Numbered from the stretch's first letter, positions 1 through 11,499 are shown. The stretch is 64,000 nt of DNA from Ariolimax columbianus (GCA_036924085.1 JAVGWX010000009.1:64580512-64644511); one strand, 5' to 3'. The notes: generated by a model from the letters alone, not told the origin. Translations and numbers: made by a program.

Positions 1-1000
1 ATTCTGTTCAACAGTTTCATAGGGGGATGTGTTGGCACTCTGGAGCATGTTCTGGTTGGATTCTGTTCAACAGTTTCATAGGGGGATGTGTTGGCACTCT
101 GGAGCATGTTCTGGTTGGATTCTGTTCAACAGTTTCATAGGGGGATGTGTTGGCACTCTGGAGCATGTTCTGGTTGGATTCTGTTCAACAGTTTCATAGG
201 GGGATGTGTTGGCACTCTGGAGCATGTTCTGGTTGGATTCTGTTCAACAGTTTCATAGCGGGATGTGTTGGCACTCTGGAGCATGTTCTGGTTGGATTCT
301 GTTCAACAGTTTCATAGGGGGATGTGTTGGCACTCTGGCGTATGTTCTGGTTGGATTCTGTTCAACAGTTTCATAGGGGGATGTGTTGGCACTCTGGCGT
401 ATGTTCTGGTTGGATTCTGTTCAACAGTTTCATAGGGGGATGTGTTGGCACTCTGGCGTATGTTCTGGTTGGATTCTGTTCAACAGTTTTATAAGGATGT
501 GTTGGCACTCTGGCGTATGTTCTGGTTGGATTCTGTTCAACAGTTTCATAAGGATGTGTTGGCACTCTGGCGTATGTTCTGGTTGGATTCTGTTCAACAG
601 TTTCATAAGGATGTGTTGGCACTCTGGCGTATGTTCTGGTTGGATTCTGTTCAACAGTTTCATAAGGATGTGTTGGCACTCTGGCGTATGTTCTGGTTGG
701 ATTCTGTTCAACAGTTTCATAAGGATGTGTTGGCACTCTGGCGTATGTTCTGGTTGGATTCTGTTCAACAGTTTCATAAGGATGTGTTGGCACTCTGGCG
801 TATGTTCTGGTTGGATTCTGTTCAACAGTTTCATAGGGATGTGTTGGCACTCTGGAGTATGTTCTGGTTGGATTCTGTTCAACAGTTTCATAAGGATGTG
901 TTGGCACTCTGGAGTATGTTCTGGTTGGATTCTGTTCAACAGTTTCATAGGGGAATGTGTTGGCACTCTGGCGTATGTTCTGGTTGGATTCTGTTCAAGT
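1..1000. repeat. 59/57-bp satellite array, 17 units, open at left edge
   Basis: Units begin with attctgttcaacag at 1, 60, 119 and so on to 414 and 473 (59 bp), then at 530, 587 and on to 929 (57 bp), with a last 59-bp unit before 988. The 2-bp loss is ggggga to agga after the TTTCATA motif. A second marker changes along the array (gagcatg, then gcgtatg, then gagtatg), which shows stepwise spread of variants. Because 57 is a multiple of three, several reading frames stay open; I see no sign that they code. The array abuts a LINE reverse-transcriptase fragment. Confidence 0.97.
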
Positions 1001-1009
1001 GACTGTTAA

Positions 1010-1183
1010 GTTGTATGTGTTGAGTGCAAAGTCAGAAAATGATTGGCGTATGATAATTTGTTTATATTCGAGATGCCAGCTGAGTTTGGTATTTATTATT
1101 CTTTCTATAAGCTCAGGAGACTTGATTTGCCTGTAGCTGTTGGGGTCGAGTTTATCTTTGTTTTTCTTTTGGCTGGGGACCAC
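1010..1183 (-). pseudogene. LINE reverse-transcriptase fragment
   Basis: The minus-strand reading (KDKLDPNSYRQI, ERIINTKLSWHLE) matches the RT fingers of the nearly intact LINE at 45.8-42.4 kb (KDKTDPNGYRPI, ERMINTRLMWHLE). It is short, diverged and cut by the satellite on its 3' side. Confidence 0.7.
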
Positions 1184-1829
1184 TTGGGCTTCTTTTCACA
1201 CTTAAGGTACAATGCCATGCGTCCAGCTACAGTTCATGATCTTGAGGAGTATTTTTTTAGCAGTAGCTCCTAATTGTATAAGCATGTCATTTGTTACTCC
1301 ATGTTTTCCAGTGACTTGTTTGGTTTAATTGAATGCTTGGCAGCATCAAGTTCTTTCATAGTCAAATTGGTACAGGTGAATGTGTAACGGAAGAGAAATC
1401 CTATAACACAGGCTTACAATAAATAACTCAACACGCTTAGCCCAGCAAAGGCAATTTAAGCTCACAACAGAGCTTAATAGGACAAATGCATGAAAATGTA
1501 TCTAAGTAATGATAAAGATATTTCTAAAAACAATATTGTATAATTTGTGCCAGCAAAAACATTATATTTTACCTTCTTGGTCATTCCTTGACTGCCAATG
1601 GCCGCAGGTGCACAGTTTTTCTAAAGTCTTTTCCTGCGATGCAGACTACTGTACTCCAAACTGGACATGCTTGTGACCTGTGCGGATGGCAGGGTTTGCA
1701 TTGGTGTGAGTTGAAGAGCCTTTTGCCCTAGGTTGGTTAAACCACATTGTCAGTAGTTTCTTATCACATGCTTTTTTATTTGGCATTCGTTCTGAGAAGG
1801 TCACTGTGATCTTGTGTCTAAGTTTACAG
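1184..1829. other. Unassigned AT-rich DNA
   Basis: No coding frame, splice-bounded exon or repeat shared with the rest of the window was recognised here. Confidence 0.5.
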
Positions 1830-2245
1830 CAGGCTGCAATATCTGTGCCTTTTGACCCAACACATTTAATGTCAGCTGAATTTTTGTAGTGCCAGATTTG
1901 CCTTCCTACTGCAATACCTAACGCTTGGCCAGATTAAACTAGTGCAGCCTGTTTCCATGGCCGCTATGTAGAGACAGAATATGGTCTTGGTCAGCTATGG
2001 TTCGCTGACTCTGATGCATGCAGCCGGCTATGAGTCACTATCTGCTGTCAGCTATGGTTCGCAGACACTGATGTATGCAGCCGGCTATGAGTCACTAGCT
2101 GCTGTCAGCCATGGTTCACTGACCCTATTACATACAGCCAGCTATGAGTCACTAGCTGCTGTCAGCTGCTGTATTTTGGCCCACATGCTTTCAGTGAAGT
2201 CCTATTTCTGGCTGTGTCACACACAGAGCCCTACTGGAAACCACT
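1830..2245 (-). repeat. Old SINE-A copy with a 57-bp triplication
   Basis: This resembles the copies at 2985-3245, 18850-19095 and 27640-27905: a gtttacagc segment, a cctgtttcca segment and the head motif tgactctgatgcatgca. Within the head, 1993-2163 is three tandem units of 57 bp starting at 1993, 2050 and 2107. The unit contains CATCAGAGTCA on the minus strand. Confidence 0.7.
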
Positions 2246-2984
2246 AAGGCAAGAGAAAATCATGTAAAGTTAAACACAAATTGTCTGCCGTGTTAGCCAT
2301 ATAAAATATATGAGATATGTATCCATTTGTGTACCTATGTCCGCACATTCAATGTATATGATAACTCATTTGACAATTACATTTGTTCCTATGTATCATA
2401 TTCATATGTGGTATAGATTAGCAAAAAGACAGTAAAGTTTGCTACCTAATTTGGCAGTCACTTATTTGTAATGTATGATTTTCTGGTTTTTTGTTGTGTT
2501 TAATTTGTCAGTGATTTTATTTGTTTGTTTCTTAAGTTTAAATCACCAGAAGACAAAATTAAATGGGCGTCTCTGAGATATTAAGCAGAATACAGGGGTA
2601 AATAAATGACAATAATTTTACAAGTTATTAGAGTTATATACCTTGACGCACTGGAAATTCTAAGGTGTCACACTTGGGTGGGTATTGAAGAAATATAAAG
2701 TCACACCATCTATATTTTTATATTCTTCTATTTCAAACTACCAGTATTTTTTGATCTACTATATTATTAATTTTCTTATCTGCTACTTACTGGTAGTGTC
2801 AACTATAGGAGCTGTTTGGGGGCTTATACTGTCAATGTCACAGAGTCAAAAGTTGGAGCATATCTAGAAAAAATAAATGTACTGGTCGTATGTACAGAAT
2901 AGATGCATCCATTGTCAAGAAGTGATACAAGTTTGGGCTTGTGGGCTCATGTTTGCAGTACCTCTTCAGTGTTTGTCCTACAAA
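2246..2984. other. Unassigned AT-rich DNA
   Basis: Very AT-rich with short, low-complexity open frames only. No element or gene was recognised. Confidence 0.5.
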
Positions 2985-3245
2985 GGACGTTATGTCATAG
3001 TTTACAGCGAGGCTGCAATATCTGGGTCTTTTGGCCCAGCACATCAAAGTTAGGCTGACTTTTTAAAAATAATTTCCAACCCACTGCTATCTCTATCCCT
3101 TAGTCAGACTACACTAGTCACTTTTGTAGCCTGATTCCAGGGCCACCATTAGGAGGCCAAATAGAGTCTTAGGTGTGGTTCACAGACTCTCATGCAAGCA
3201 GCCAGCTATAAGTTGCTGGCTGTTGTCAGCTCATGCATCGACCAC
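2985..3245 (-). repeat. Old SINE-A copy, unexpanded head
   Basis: It carries the same ordered blocks as 1830-2245: tagtttacagcgaggctgca, then ctgattccagggccacc, then gcaagcagccagctataagt. The head occurs once, so this is the unexpanded counterpart of the array at 1993-2163. Confidence 0.65.
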
Positions 3246-3334
3246 ATATTTGCAGTGAAATAACAGATTACATCCAAGTCATCATTATTCTTGCCAGGGA
3301 AGGCAAAGAGTAATGTAACTGCAAAACAGAACTC

Positions 3335-3610
3335 AAGGTTGTTGTTGAGTGCCCACAATGAGTAAGTTTACCCTTTTGTGGGCCCTGAAAAGGACGTTGA
3401 GTGGCGGGTTGTAGTAGCTTTCCTCACATCCCGAGCATGCTGATAAAGGTGGATTGGATTCCTCCAGGCGGTTGTGCTATGCTTGGCTTCATCTGCATGG
3501 CACTCACTACTACGGGGATCACACCTCGTCAGCTAGGTTGCCTTGAAAACAGCTGATTCCAGGGAACGCTACATGGAAGAGAAATTGTGGTCCTGGTCAG
3601 TGTATTGTGC
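3335..3610 (-). repeat. SINE-B copy with (CAA)n 3' tail
   Basis: It aligns throughout with 57570-57900 and, inverted, with 55090-55313: gttgttgttgag, ggttgtgctatgcttgg, cactcactactacggggatc and a final ccagggaacgct block. On the minus strand the element ends in (CAA)n, as retroposons often do. Its head at the high-coordinate end resembles the SINE-A head. Confidence 0.75.
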
Positions 3611-3948
3611 CTGACTCTGATGTGACGTCCTGGTCAGTGCCTGACCCTGATGTGACGTCCTGGTCAGTGCCTGACCCTGATGTGACGTCCTGGTCAGTGC
3701 CTGACCCTGATGTGATGTCCTGGTCAGTGCCTGACCCTGATATGACGTCCTGGTCAGTGCCTGACCCTGATGTAACATCCTGGTCAGTGCCTGACCCTGA
3801 TGTGACGTCCTGGTCAGTGCCTGACCCTGATGTGATGTCCTGGTCAGTGCCTGACCCTGATGTGACGTCCTGGTCAGTGCCTGACCCTGATGTGACGTCC
3901 TGGTCAGTGCCTGGCCCTGATGTGACGTCCTGGTCAGTGCCTGGCTGG
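3590..3948. repeat. 30-bp minisatellite, about 12 units, inside a SINE-B head
   Basis: Every 60 bases holds two units built on tcctggtcagtgcctgaccc followed by tgatgtgacg. The unexpanded equivalent at about 57850-57895 has one gtcttaaccagt...cctgatcctgact block at the same place in the element. The minus strand carries CATCAGGGTCA once per unit. Confidence 0.95.
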
Positions 3949-4007
3949 ATTAGCGTCTCAGTTCCCAGAGCTTGAGGTTAAACAGCTGAAAATTGATGAT
4001 ACTCTGA

Positions 4008-4310
4008 ATGATAATGATATATACATATAAGCTTAGATTCCACAGCGGCCACAACAGAGATAGATACCATCTATTCAGCAAGCTAGCAATATTACAAACA
4101 TATGAATGTTTCTGCAGCACTGACAAAATTACTGCTGAGCATCTGCTTTTAAGGTGTCTAACAAACGAGGAACAAAGAAAGCACGTGTGGCCATCCCCGA
4201 AACCATTCCTGGACAAACTCTGTGGAGATACCAATAACTTCAGGCTAGCCACTGCTTTCTTTAGATGTATTCAAGAAATCTGTGTTGTTCATTTGCGTTA
4301 ATCTTTACTA
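4008..4310 (+). pseudogene. LINE C-terminal (post-RNase H) fragment
   Basis: The plus frame (HSGHNRDRYHLF, TAEHLLLRC, EEQRKHVWPSP, LDKLCGD) matches the last part of the LINE at 42.4 kb (RTGHNRLRYHLF, TTEHLLQNC, EDQREQMWPLP, LQDKLYGS). It is a 5'-truncated copy holding only the Cys/His tail. Confidence 0.8.
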
Positions 4311-4830
4311 CGGTGTCTCACAAATACAGGGGACATGAACGGTTCCCAAATCAAACTTTGAAGTTAAAGCCAAATAAATTTAAACCAAATATGTTGTAAC
4401 AAGGGAAAGTATATGACAAAAACCGTGCGAAGTTGAATATTTCATTGTTACCTCCCATTTCAAGACATGTTCTCTCCTTCAAGACTCGCAAAGGAAAGAG
4501 TGTGTTGGCAAGTTTAGTCTTTTGTCTACATCATTGATTTCCATAAACGTGGACTACAGCACGCACTCGTGATGTATCTTCTAATGGACTAACAGACATT
4601 GTATTCTGCTGAGAAAATTGACCTTTATGAGTGTGCGTCAATCCCAGAACAGCGATACTAATTTAAATTCTATGAAGTTGTTACCTGCACCGTGGTTCAT
4701 AAAGAGGGGAACGCGCGGTGTGGGAGTGTCAATCAAGTGCAAGTTTGGTTTGCAATCTAAACTTCCAAATCAGTTTGACTGGACGTGTCGTGAATATTTT
4801 TACAATATGACCACCAAAGGATGAGAAAGA
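4311..4830. other. Unassigned stretch between LINE fragments
   Basis: No convincing protein or repeat match. It may include the degraded linker of the LINE that follows. Confidence 0.4.
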
Positions 4831-6335
4831 ACCTGAACCAACATTGGAAGAAGTACGTTCTGCAATTAAAAGCCTGAAAAAAGGAAAGTTCCCAGGATGC
4901 GATGATATCCCAGCAGAGATATACAAGCAGGAGGAGAGGCATGTGCTCGAGTCTATCACAAGCTGTGTAAACAGATATAGCACAGTGCAGAGTGGCCAGA
5001 AGCATGGAAGAAATCAATTTATATTCCCCTCCCCAAAAAAGGCAACCTGAAGCTGTGCACGAACTACCGAACTATCGCGCTGATCAGCCACACTAGCAAG
5101 ATACTCTTGCGAATCCTTTTAAGAAGGTTAGAGAAAAGGTTTGAATCTGAAATTCATGTAGTTCAGGCAGGTTTTAGAAATGACAGAGGGACCAGGGACC
5201 AAATATTCAATTTAAGGAATATCTACGAAAAATGTAGAGTTTAATGTAGACTTGTACACATGTTTCATTGACTACACCAAGACCTTCGACACGGTAAAAC
5301 ATCAAAATTTGTGGAGAATCATGAAGGAAATGTGGTTTCCTTTGCAAGTAGTCCATCTCATTGAAACATTATACCAAGATCAACAAGCCGCTGTCCGAGT
5401 ATCTGGGCAAACATCAAAATGGTTTATGTACAAAAGGGAGTCCGACAGGAATGTACCCTCTCACCTTATCTGTACAACATATATGCGGAATGTATAATAA
5501 GAAATGTTCGAGATGACGAGAACATTTAAAGTTTCGACCCATTTACGATTTGGGATACGAGATGACACAGTGATACTATCAAGAAGTGCAGAAGGGGGAC
5601 TAGAGCAGCTACTTTCAGCCGTTAATGGACATAGTAAAGATCAAAACCTTTTCATAAACATAAATAAAACAAAACGACCACCAATAAAACACAATGTCAG
5701 CATAAATTTACAGTGGGTGGTGAGGAAATAGATCAGGTCACACATTTTGAATATCGGGGCTCCAGAATTGACAAAAATGGCGACTGCTCGAAAGAAATCA
5801 GAAGAAGACTAGCTATGGGAATGCAGAGACTGAACAGCCTGAAGAAATTATGGCAGGGCACCAACAAAATGATAAAAGTAAAAGTCTTGAGAGCCTGTAT
5901 TTTTTTCTATGGTAGCTTATGTATGCGAACCATGGACGATTACCAAAACTTCTAGACAAAGAATCGAACCCTTCGAGTCAAAATGTTACAGAAAGATGCT
6001 CAGAATACCCTGGACAAAGAAAAAAACAAAATGTTGTCATTCGGCAAGAGTTGAGCATAGAGGAGAACTGGTTTATCAATTCCATTTTGGCTAGAAAATG
6101 CAAATACTTTGGTCACATCAAGAGACACAACGGTCTTGAGAGGACGGTGATGGAAGGTATGGTGCCAGGCAAAAGAGGAAGGGGTAGACCGAGAAGACGA
6201 TGGAACCAAGATATCCAGGAATGCCTGAGTATGATTGTGTCGTAGGCTGGAGTTTTGGCAAGAGAACGAGTTTCTTTCAGACAGACTGTGGTGGGAGCGA
6301 CGTTCTACAAAGGACATGCTACATGATGATGACCA
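4831..6335 (+). pseudogene. RTE-like LINE reverse transcriptase, degraded
   Basis: The RT pieces lie in order but in changing frames: EEVRSAIKSLKKGKFPGCDDIPAE, an NYRTIALISHTSKILLR block near 5060, VQAGFR near 5160, FIDYTKTFDTV near 5265, DDTVILSRSAEGG near 5565, YRGSRIDKNGD near 5755 and the tail GRGRPRRRWNQDIQE near 6180. Frameshifts and stops disable it. The GKRGRGRPRRRW tail is typical of endonuclease-RT LINEs in the RTE/BovB neighbourhood; the clade is inferred. Its 3' end (6190-6330) recurs inverted at 32400-32560. Confidence 0.85.
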
Positions 6336-6399
6336 CTTCTCCACGTACAGGGAGGATTAGCAAAACATACTGTACTTCAAAAAGAATGCTGACCAATTC

Positions 6400-6833
6400 T
6401 TTGTTACCAGTGCCAAACATGGACTTTAAAAAATTCTCTAGAGAGAAAGATCGTGACATGTGAGGTGAGGTGCCTAAGGGAAACAATCAACGTAACTAGG
6501 AGACACGGAAAGCGCAATGAACATGTAGGAAACATAGTTGAAGCAAGACCCTGGACTGAATATATTGACGAGGAGAGAATCAAGTGGCTCGGTCACCTAA
6601 TGATAATGCAACCTGACCAACTACCCATGTGCGTCTATAACGCACGACGTTCGGGTTTTCTCAATCGTGGCATACCGAGAACTAGATGGATAGAAAATGT
6701 TGCGGATATTCTAAATCGTCATGGGGTGGGCTACTTCAGCGACGAGTCTGGCTCTGGACAGAAAACTACGGCTCCCCACGGCGCCTTACAGCACAAGTGG
6801 ATAAGACAAGACTGTACTTCTAAACTGCCATAG
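6400..6833 (+). pseudogene. LINE C-terminal tail, 'LM(R/I)M' type
   Basis: The frame gives RIKWLGHLMIMQPDQLPMC and IPRTRWIENVADILNRHG, shared with tails at 28470-29500, 30880-31330 and 45960-46390 (for example WFGHLMRM followed by a WIDDI-type block). No RT is present. Confidence 0.7.
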
Positions 6834-7063
6834 TGAACACACGCAACAACACATTACAAATAGATACACACGTCTCAAAACACTGGAGAATACATCCTAA
6901 TATAACCTAAAACACTACGGTCTGAGATTGAAAGAGCGTGCCGTCGAGAGAAGAATCCAGAAGGGCAAACTTTAACAACAAAAATAAAGAAAAGTGATTC
7001 GTGGACTTTATGTGGTACTCTAAATAAAAGGTGCTCTTTACGTGGACAACAATAATTCTGAGT

Positions 7064-7318
7064 CTTAGTCGACCTGTACTTCTACAGTGGTAGATACCCC
7101 CTGTGCAGGTTCCACTTAGTCGACCTGTACTTCTACAGTGGTAGATACCCCCTGTGCAGGTTCCACTTAGTCGACCTGTACTTCTACAGTGGTAGATACC
7201 CCCTGTCCAGGTCCCACTTAGTCGACCTGCACTTCTACAGTGGTAGATACCCCCTGTGCAGGTCCCACTTAGTCGACCTGCACTTCTACAGTGGTAGATA
7301 CCCCCTGTCCAGGTCCCA
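7064..7318. repeat. 51-bp minisatellite, 5 units
   Basis: Units begin cttagtcgacctgtacttct at 7064, 7115, 7166, 7217 and 7268. A single inverted unit (gtggaagtacaggtcgactaag) adjoins the same flanking element at 47520-47625, so the array is an expansion inside a dispersed repeat. Confidence 0.95.
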
Positions 7319-7400
7319 GCTCTTGCATGAGCTGGATGTACCCGCCGGGATGAGGATTTCCTGCTTAGCTGGCTAGGCTCGAGCAGCTTATTACTCCGCT
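7319..7400 (+). repeat. Dispersed repeat C, flank of the 51-bp array
   Basis: The order gagctggatgtacccgccgg, atttcctgcttag, ctaggctcgag is found inverted at 47520-47590 (cgagcctagcctaataagca, ggaaatcgttctcccggct). Confidence 0.65.
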
Positions 7401-7439
7401 GTGTTGGGACAAGTGCCGCAGAGGGTTATTAACCGATGT

Positions 7440-7560
7440 GGTAGTCCATCTTAATAGACTCAAGCACTAGAGAAATGTAGACTCCCAGCCCGTTAGGCGC
7501 CATCTGTGCTGCTCTTAACAAACCACTTAATCACTGCCGATATTATGCCATGTCACACAG
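7440..7560 (+). repeat. Dispersed repeat D copy
   Basis: Shares agactcaagcactagag, gtagactcccagcc, ggcgccatctgtgc and gctcttaacaaaccac with 16540-16625, 16920-17000 and 27280-27360, and inverted with 17460-17510 and 18180-18245. Head-to-head pairs in the 16.9-18.2 kb region suggest the end of a DNA transposon or MITE. Confidence 0.55.
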
Positions 7561-8204
7561 TTAGTCGTCTCTTATAACATTCTTCCGGTGGGGCAGTAGT
7601 GCTATTCTTGTCTGTATCATACACAAAGACCCCGGCAGACCACTTATACTAACAAGTTTTCAAAACGACTGACTTGACATATTAAAACCGAGGTCATCGG
7701 ATATCCAGTTTATCGTGTACCTTTTATTTTGATTGACCGCTTCAAACGTTCGTCATTATTGACGGGCTGTTTGGCTAATATTATCATAAATACGAGTAGT
7801 TATGCCGCCGGGAATTACAATTTCTCAAATCTCTTACGACACGCCTGACAGTTTACAGTGTAACTCTTCTTCGCTTCCGTTTCAGACCCCGTGTGATTAT
7901 TATCAAAGCTGTTCGGAAAATTAGTGACGTTGCTTGACTAATTGTTTAAAATTTGAAACTACAAATGTTCCTTGTTATTTGTTTATAGCCAGCATAAACA
8001 TGATGACCTGTGTTGGGTGTGGGTGTGTACGTGTGTCTGTGTGTGCGTCTGTGAATGTGTGTGGTTGATGCGTGGATAATCTTATTGTTAATGGAAAATG
8101 GCTCATAGAACTGACTTCATTGCACCGTAGAGTTCCCGTATGTGCTCAGTCCCTGTGATTGCTGAAAGTGGCTGCGACAAAGTACTAACTCAATACTAAC
8201 TTCA
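7561..8204. other. Unassigned DNA with a GT-rich patch
   Basis: Contains an imperfect GT-rich run at about 8010-8066. Nothing else was recognised. Confidence 0.5.
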
Positions 8205-10815
8205 ATATCACGGTGATACAATGGTACGCACCTTCCTCAGATTATGAGGAAAGCGAGGTAAAGAGTTTCTACCAGGAATTACAGGCACTTGTGAACGAGA
8301 TATCAACGATGGATATACTGATGGTACAAGCGGATTGGAATGTCAAAATTGTTGAAGACTTGGTGCGAGATTGGAAAGTCATATGTGGACCATACGGTAA
8401 TGCAAAGACGAACGATAGAGAATTGAGACTCCTGCAATTTACTCATTACTCACTACAACAAGTTACTGGTAACGAATATGCTAGGACCAAATAAAATGTT
8501 CAGACGGTGGACATGGCACGGCCCAATGAATGCACTGCATAGTCAGATAGACTACATTCTGGTACAGAAGCGATTCAGATTAGCATCAATAGCGCATGGA
8601 CGAGGAGTTTCCCAGGAGCCGATATAGGGAGCGACCATGACTTAGTGATGATGACCATGCGTCTCCGACTAAAGAAAGTTGTAAACAGGAGGTAACTAGA
8701 CTAAGATTTGACCTTGATAAGCTGAAGTACCAGGAGGTAGTAGAGGCTTGTGGAGGGATGATGGGAGGAAGATTCGCACCCCTCTTGGTTCTTAACGATG
8801 AGGCAGATATTGAGAAGATAACTGGGGCCTTGAATATTGACAGCCACGGCAACTGAGGTCTTACGGAAGCGAAGGGTAAAGAAGGCATGGCTACAAATGA
8901 AATACTCGATTTATGTGACAAGAGAAGATTACTGAAGAGATCGAAGAATGCCCTGGATGGGATTACGAAATACAGAGAGATAAATGGAAACATAAAGGCC
9001 AAGATGAAAAAGGTCAAGGCAGAATGGATAACTGATCAGTGCTCAGATATCGAACACAATCTGGGAAGAAACGATGCCAAGGGGACATATAAAATAGTCA
9101 AGGAACCAGTAAGGCCTATACAAGGTTGCAATATAACGATTCAGGAAAAGAGAGAGAAATGTCTCACAGGAGTCCAAGACATTCGAGCTCGTTGGACAGA
9201 GTACTGCTCTGAATTATATAAGCATGATGGTCGAGGTGACCCAAGAAATTCAATCACCCCCGAAATGAATATGTTAGAGGAGAATCAACCGATAACAAGA
9301 GGGGAAGTAACTGAAGCGGTGAAGATGCTGAAAAATGGGAAAGCTGTGGGTGTGGATAATATCCCAGTAGAGCTCCTACAAGTGGGACATGAGGTAATAA
9401 TTGAGGCTCTGACATGCAACTGTAACAGAATTTGGCGGACAGGAGAGTGGCCAGCCATCTGGACGAAATCAATGGTTTTACCGCTTCCTAAATCAGGGAA
9501 CCTAAAGATGTGTCAGAACTATAGAACAATTAGCCTCATTAGTCATCCTAGCAAAGTTTTCTTAAGAATAATCCCCAATAGATTAAAACTACAGGCAGAT
9601 AATATCATTGCCGAATAGCAAGCAGGGTTTCGAGCGGGAAGAAGTACCACCGAACAGATATTTAATCTGTGGATATTGAATGAGAAATACTTAGAGTATC
9701 AACAACACATATATATCATGTCTTCATCGATTTCAAAAAGGCGTTCGACAAAGTATATCATGCGGTGCTATGGACAACAATGAAGCATTACAAGATCAAC
9801 AGTAATATTGTGAAGGTAATTGAGAAACTGAGGAGGCTTCAAGTGCGGTTTCTGGAGACGAAATACTAGGTGAATGGTTCCGTACGTCTGTTGGGGTTAG
9901 ACAGGGTTGTATACTCTCTTCAACACTCTTTAATATATTCTTGGAAAGAAAAATGGAGGCGGCCCTGGAGGAACATGTTGGTACGGTTAGAATAGGTGAC
10001 AAGACGATTGAAAACCTACGATTTCAGATGATATAGATGGTCTGACAGGCACGGAAACGGAACTCCAGGAGCTGATTAGTAGATTGGACAGAGCGGCGCA
10101 GAGCTATGGCATGGAGATAAATGCAGACAAAACAAAGCTGGTGACTGATAATACGGAAGGGTTTACATCTGTGATAAAAGCAAATGGTCAGGAACTCGAA
10201 GTTGTACACCGGTTCAAGTATGTGGGATCACTGATCAGTGGCGATAGCTCGCAGCCTGAGATAAGTGCCAGAATAGCACAGACAATTGTGGCGCTTATGC
10301 GGATGAAACCCATATGGCAGGATACGCGGCTCGTCCTCAGCATAAAAGTTAGACTAATGCGCTCATTGGTGCTTTCAATATTTGTGTTTGCCTGTGAGAC
10401 TTGGACCATTACTGCGGATATTCAGTGCAGAATGCATTCAATGGAAATGGGGTGCTTTAGAAAACTTAAATGTTACTTGTAAAGATCGTGTCACAAACGT
10501 ATCAATACTACGAAAAAAGGAAAACGTAATTGAGCCTTTTGATGAGCTGTTCACGGCTATTAAAAGAGGAAAGATGGTCTGGTGCGGGCACGTCATAGGG
10601 TCCAGCGAAATTACAAATTCGATACTGCATGGTTGCGTACCAGGAAGGAGAGGGCGGGGATGTCCAAGGAAGAGATGGGCAGACAACATCACTGAGTGGT
10701 CAACACTTCGTCGCAGTGAGGCACGACTGGCGGCAGCAGACAGAGAGAGATGGCGTGGGATTGTGGTAGTGTCTTCAAGTGTGCCCCAACGACATGATGC
10801 GTTACGGGATTAACT
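8205..10815 (+). pseudogene. RTE-like LINE: endonuclease, RT and C-tail, multiply disabled
   Basis: The longest RTE-like copy here. The endonuclease segment starts QWYAPSSDYEESEVKSFYQE and has ADWNVK (the GDWN equivalent), then QIDYILVQKRF and, near 8610-8650, an SDHDL-like block. RT follows: GKAVGVDNIPVELL near 9345, NYRTISLISHPSKVFLR near 9520, an AGFRAGR block near 9625, and the catalytic FADD near 10020, where one base is missing so the frame breaks just before the Asp pair. Thumb and tail follow with MEINADKTKL, YVGSLISGD and GRRGRGCPRKRWADNITEW near 10650, ending at a TAA at 10813. Several frameshifts and stops show it is dead. Confidence 0.9.
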
Positions 10816-10864
10816 GAACTGACTTAGCTGTAGCGGTGGTTTCGATATTTTCTTCAGACTTCAC

Positions 10865-10925
10865 CAGGCACCAAATTATAGCTGGGTCGACTGGGAGAAG
10901 AGATCACACTATGAAAAAACTAACG
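10865..10925 (-). repeat. SINE core fragment
   Basis: agctgggtcgactgggagaa and gatcacactatgaaaaaac are the inverted counterparts of ccatggtgtgatcgcttc...cccagctgtaaatgg at 33130-33175; the SINE at 56272-56535 shares the cccagccttaaatgggtacc core. Confidence 0.5.
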
Positions 10926-10969
10926 GCATTCTCGGTCTAAGATCGACTTGATTATAAACTGGTACGAAC

Positions 10970-11245
10970 CAGAAAATGACAGCATTGACAAATTTGGCAG
11001 AGAAAGACGGACAAATATCTTCAAACTTAAAACGGGAAATTGCTCACCTCCACAGAAAGGGTCTTAGAGACACCGTTACATACGATTATGGAGCACTCAA
11101 TCAGACATCAGAACATACCCTGCAGGAATGCCACACTTATACAGTCTGGACAGGGAAAGCAACCATGCTCGAAACGCTGTTGGGGACCGACGAAGACCTG
11201 AAATACACAGTCTCTTTGGTAAACCTCACCGGACTAGAAGCATAG
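10970..11245 (+). pseudogene. LINE C-terminal tail ending in a minisatellite
   Basis: EHTLQECHTY (a Cys/His-tail motif) is followed by LLGTDEDLKYTVSLVNLTGL and a stop. This matches the extreme C-terminus of RNase H-bearing LINEs such as the one at 23330-23880 (HEHFLQECPSY, LWGSRSDL, FIMATGL). The 3' untranslated part is the 39-bp array that follows. Confidence 0.75.
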
Positions 11246-11494
11246 CATCATTTGATCGTGAACCTCACCGGAATAGTAGCATAGCATCATTTGATCGTGA
11301 ACCTAATCGGAATAGTAGCATAGCATCATTTGATCGTGAACCTCACCGGAATAGTAGCATAGCATCATTTGATCGTGAACCTCACCGGAATAGTAGCATA
11401 GCATCATTTGATCGTGAACCTCACCGGAATAGTAGCATAGCATCATTTGATCGTGAACCTCACCGGAATAGTAGCATAGCATCAATTGATCGAA
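11222..11494. repeat. 39-bp minisatellite, 7 units, at a LINE 3' end
   Basis: Units start at 11222, 11261, 11300, 11339, 11378, 11417 and 11456, built on aacctcaccggaatagtagc plus atagcatcatttgatcgtg. The single-copy form is at 17180-17312 with the same upstream LINE coding sequence, so the array arose by expanding the stop codon and 3' UTR of a LINE copy. A (GAA)-rich tail follows the last unit. Confidence 0.95.
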
Positions 11495-11499
11495 AAAGA

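Noticed and set aside
371..1009. Long open frames on both strands (178-208 codons)
   Set aside because: They arise from the 57-bp satellite period, which is a multiple of three; four overlapping frames are open at once and none has gene-like ends.
3569..3975. Repetitive proteins with DVTSWSVPDP or its antisense
   Set aside because: Translation of the 30-bp minisatellite inside a SINE; the open frame follows from the triplet period.
7064..7318. CRISPR-like array
   Set aside because: Units are contiguous with no unique spacers; a minisatellite in a eukaryotic genome.
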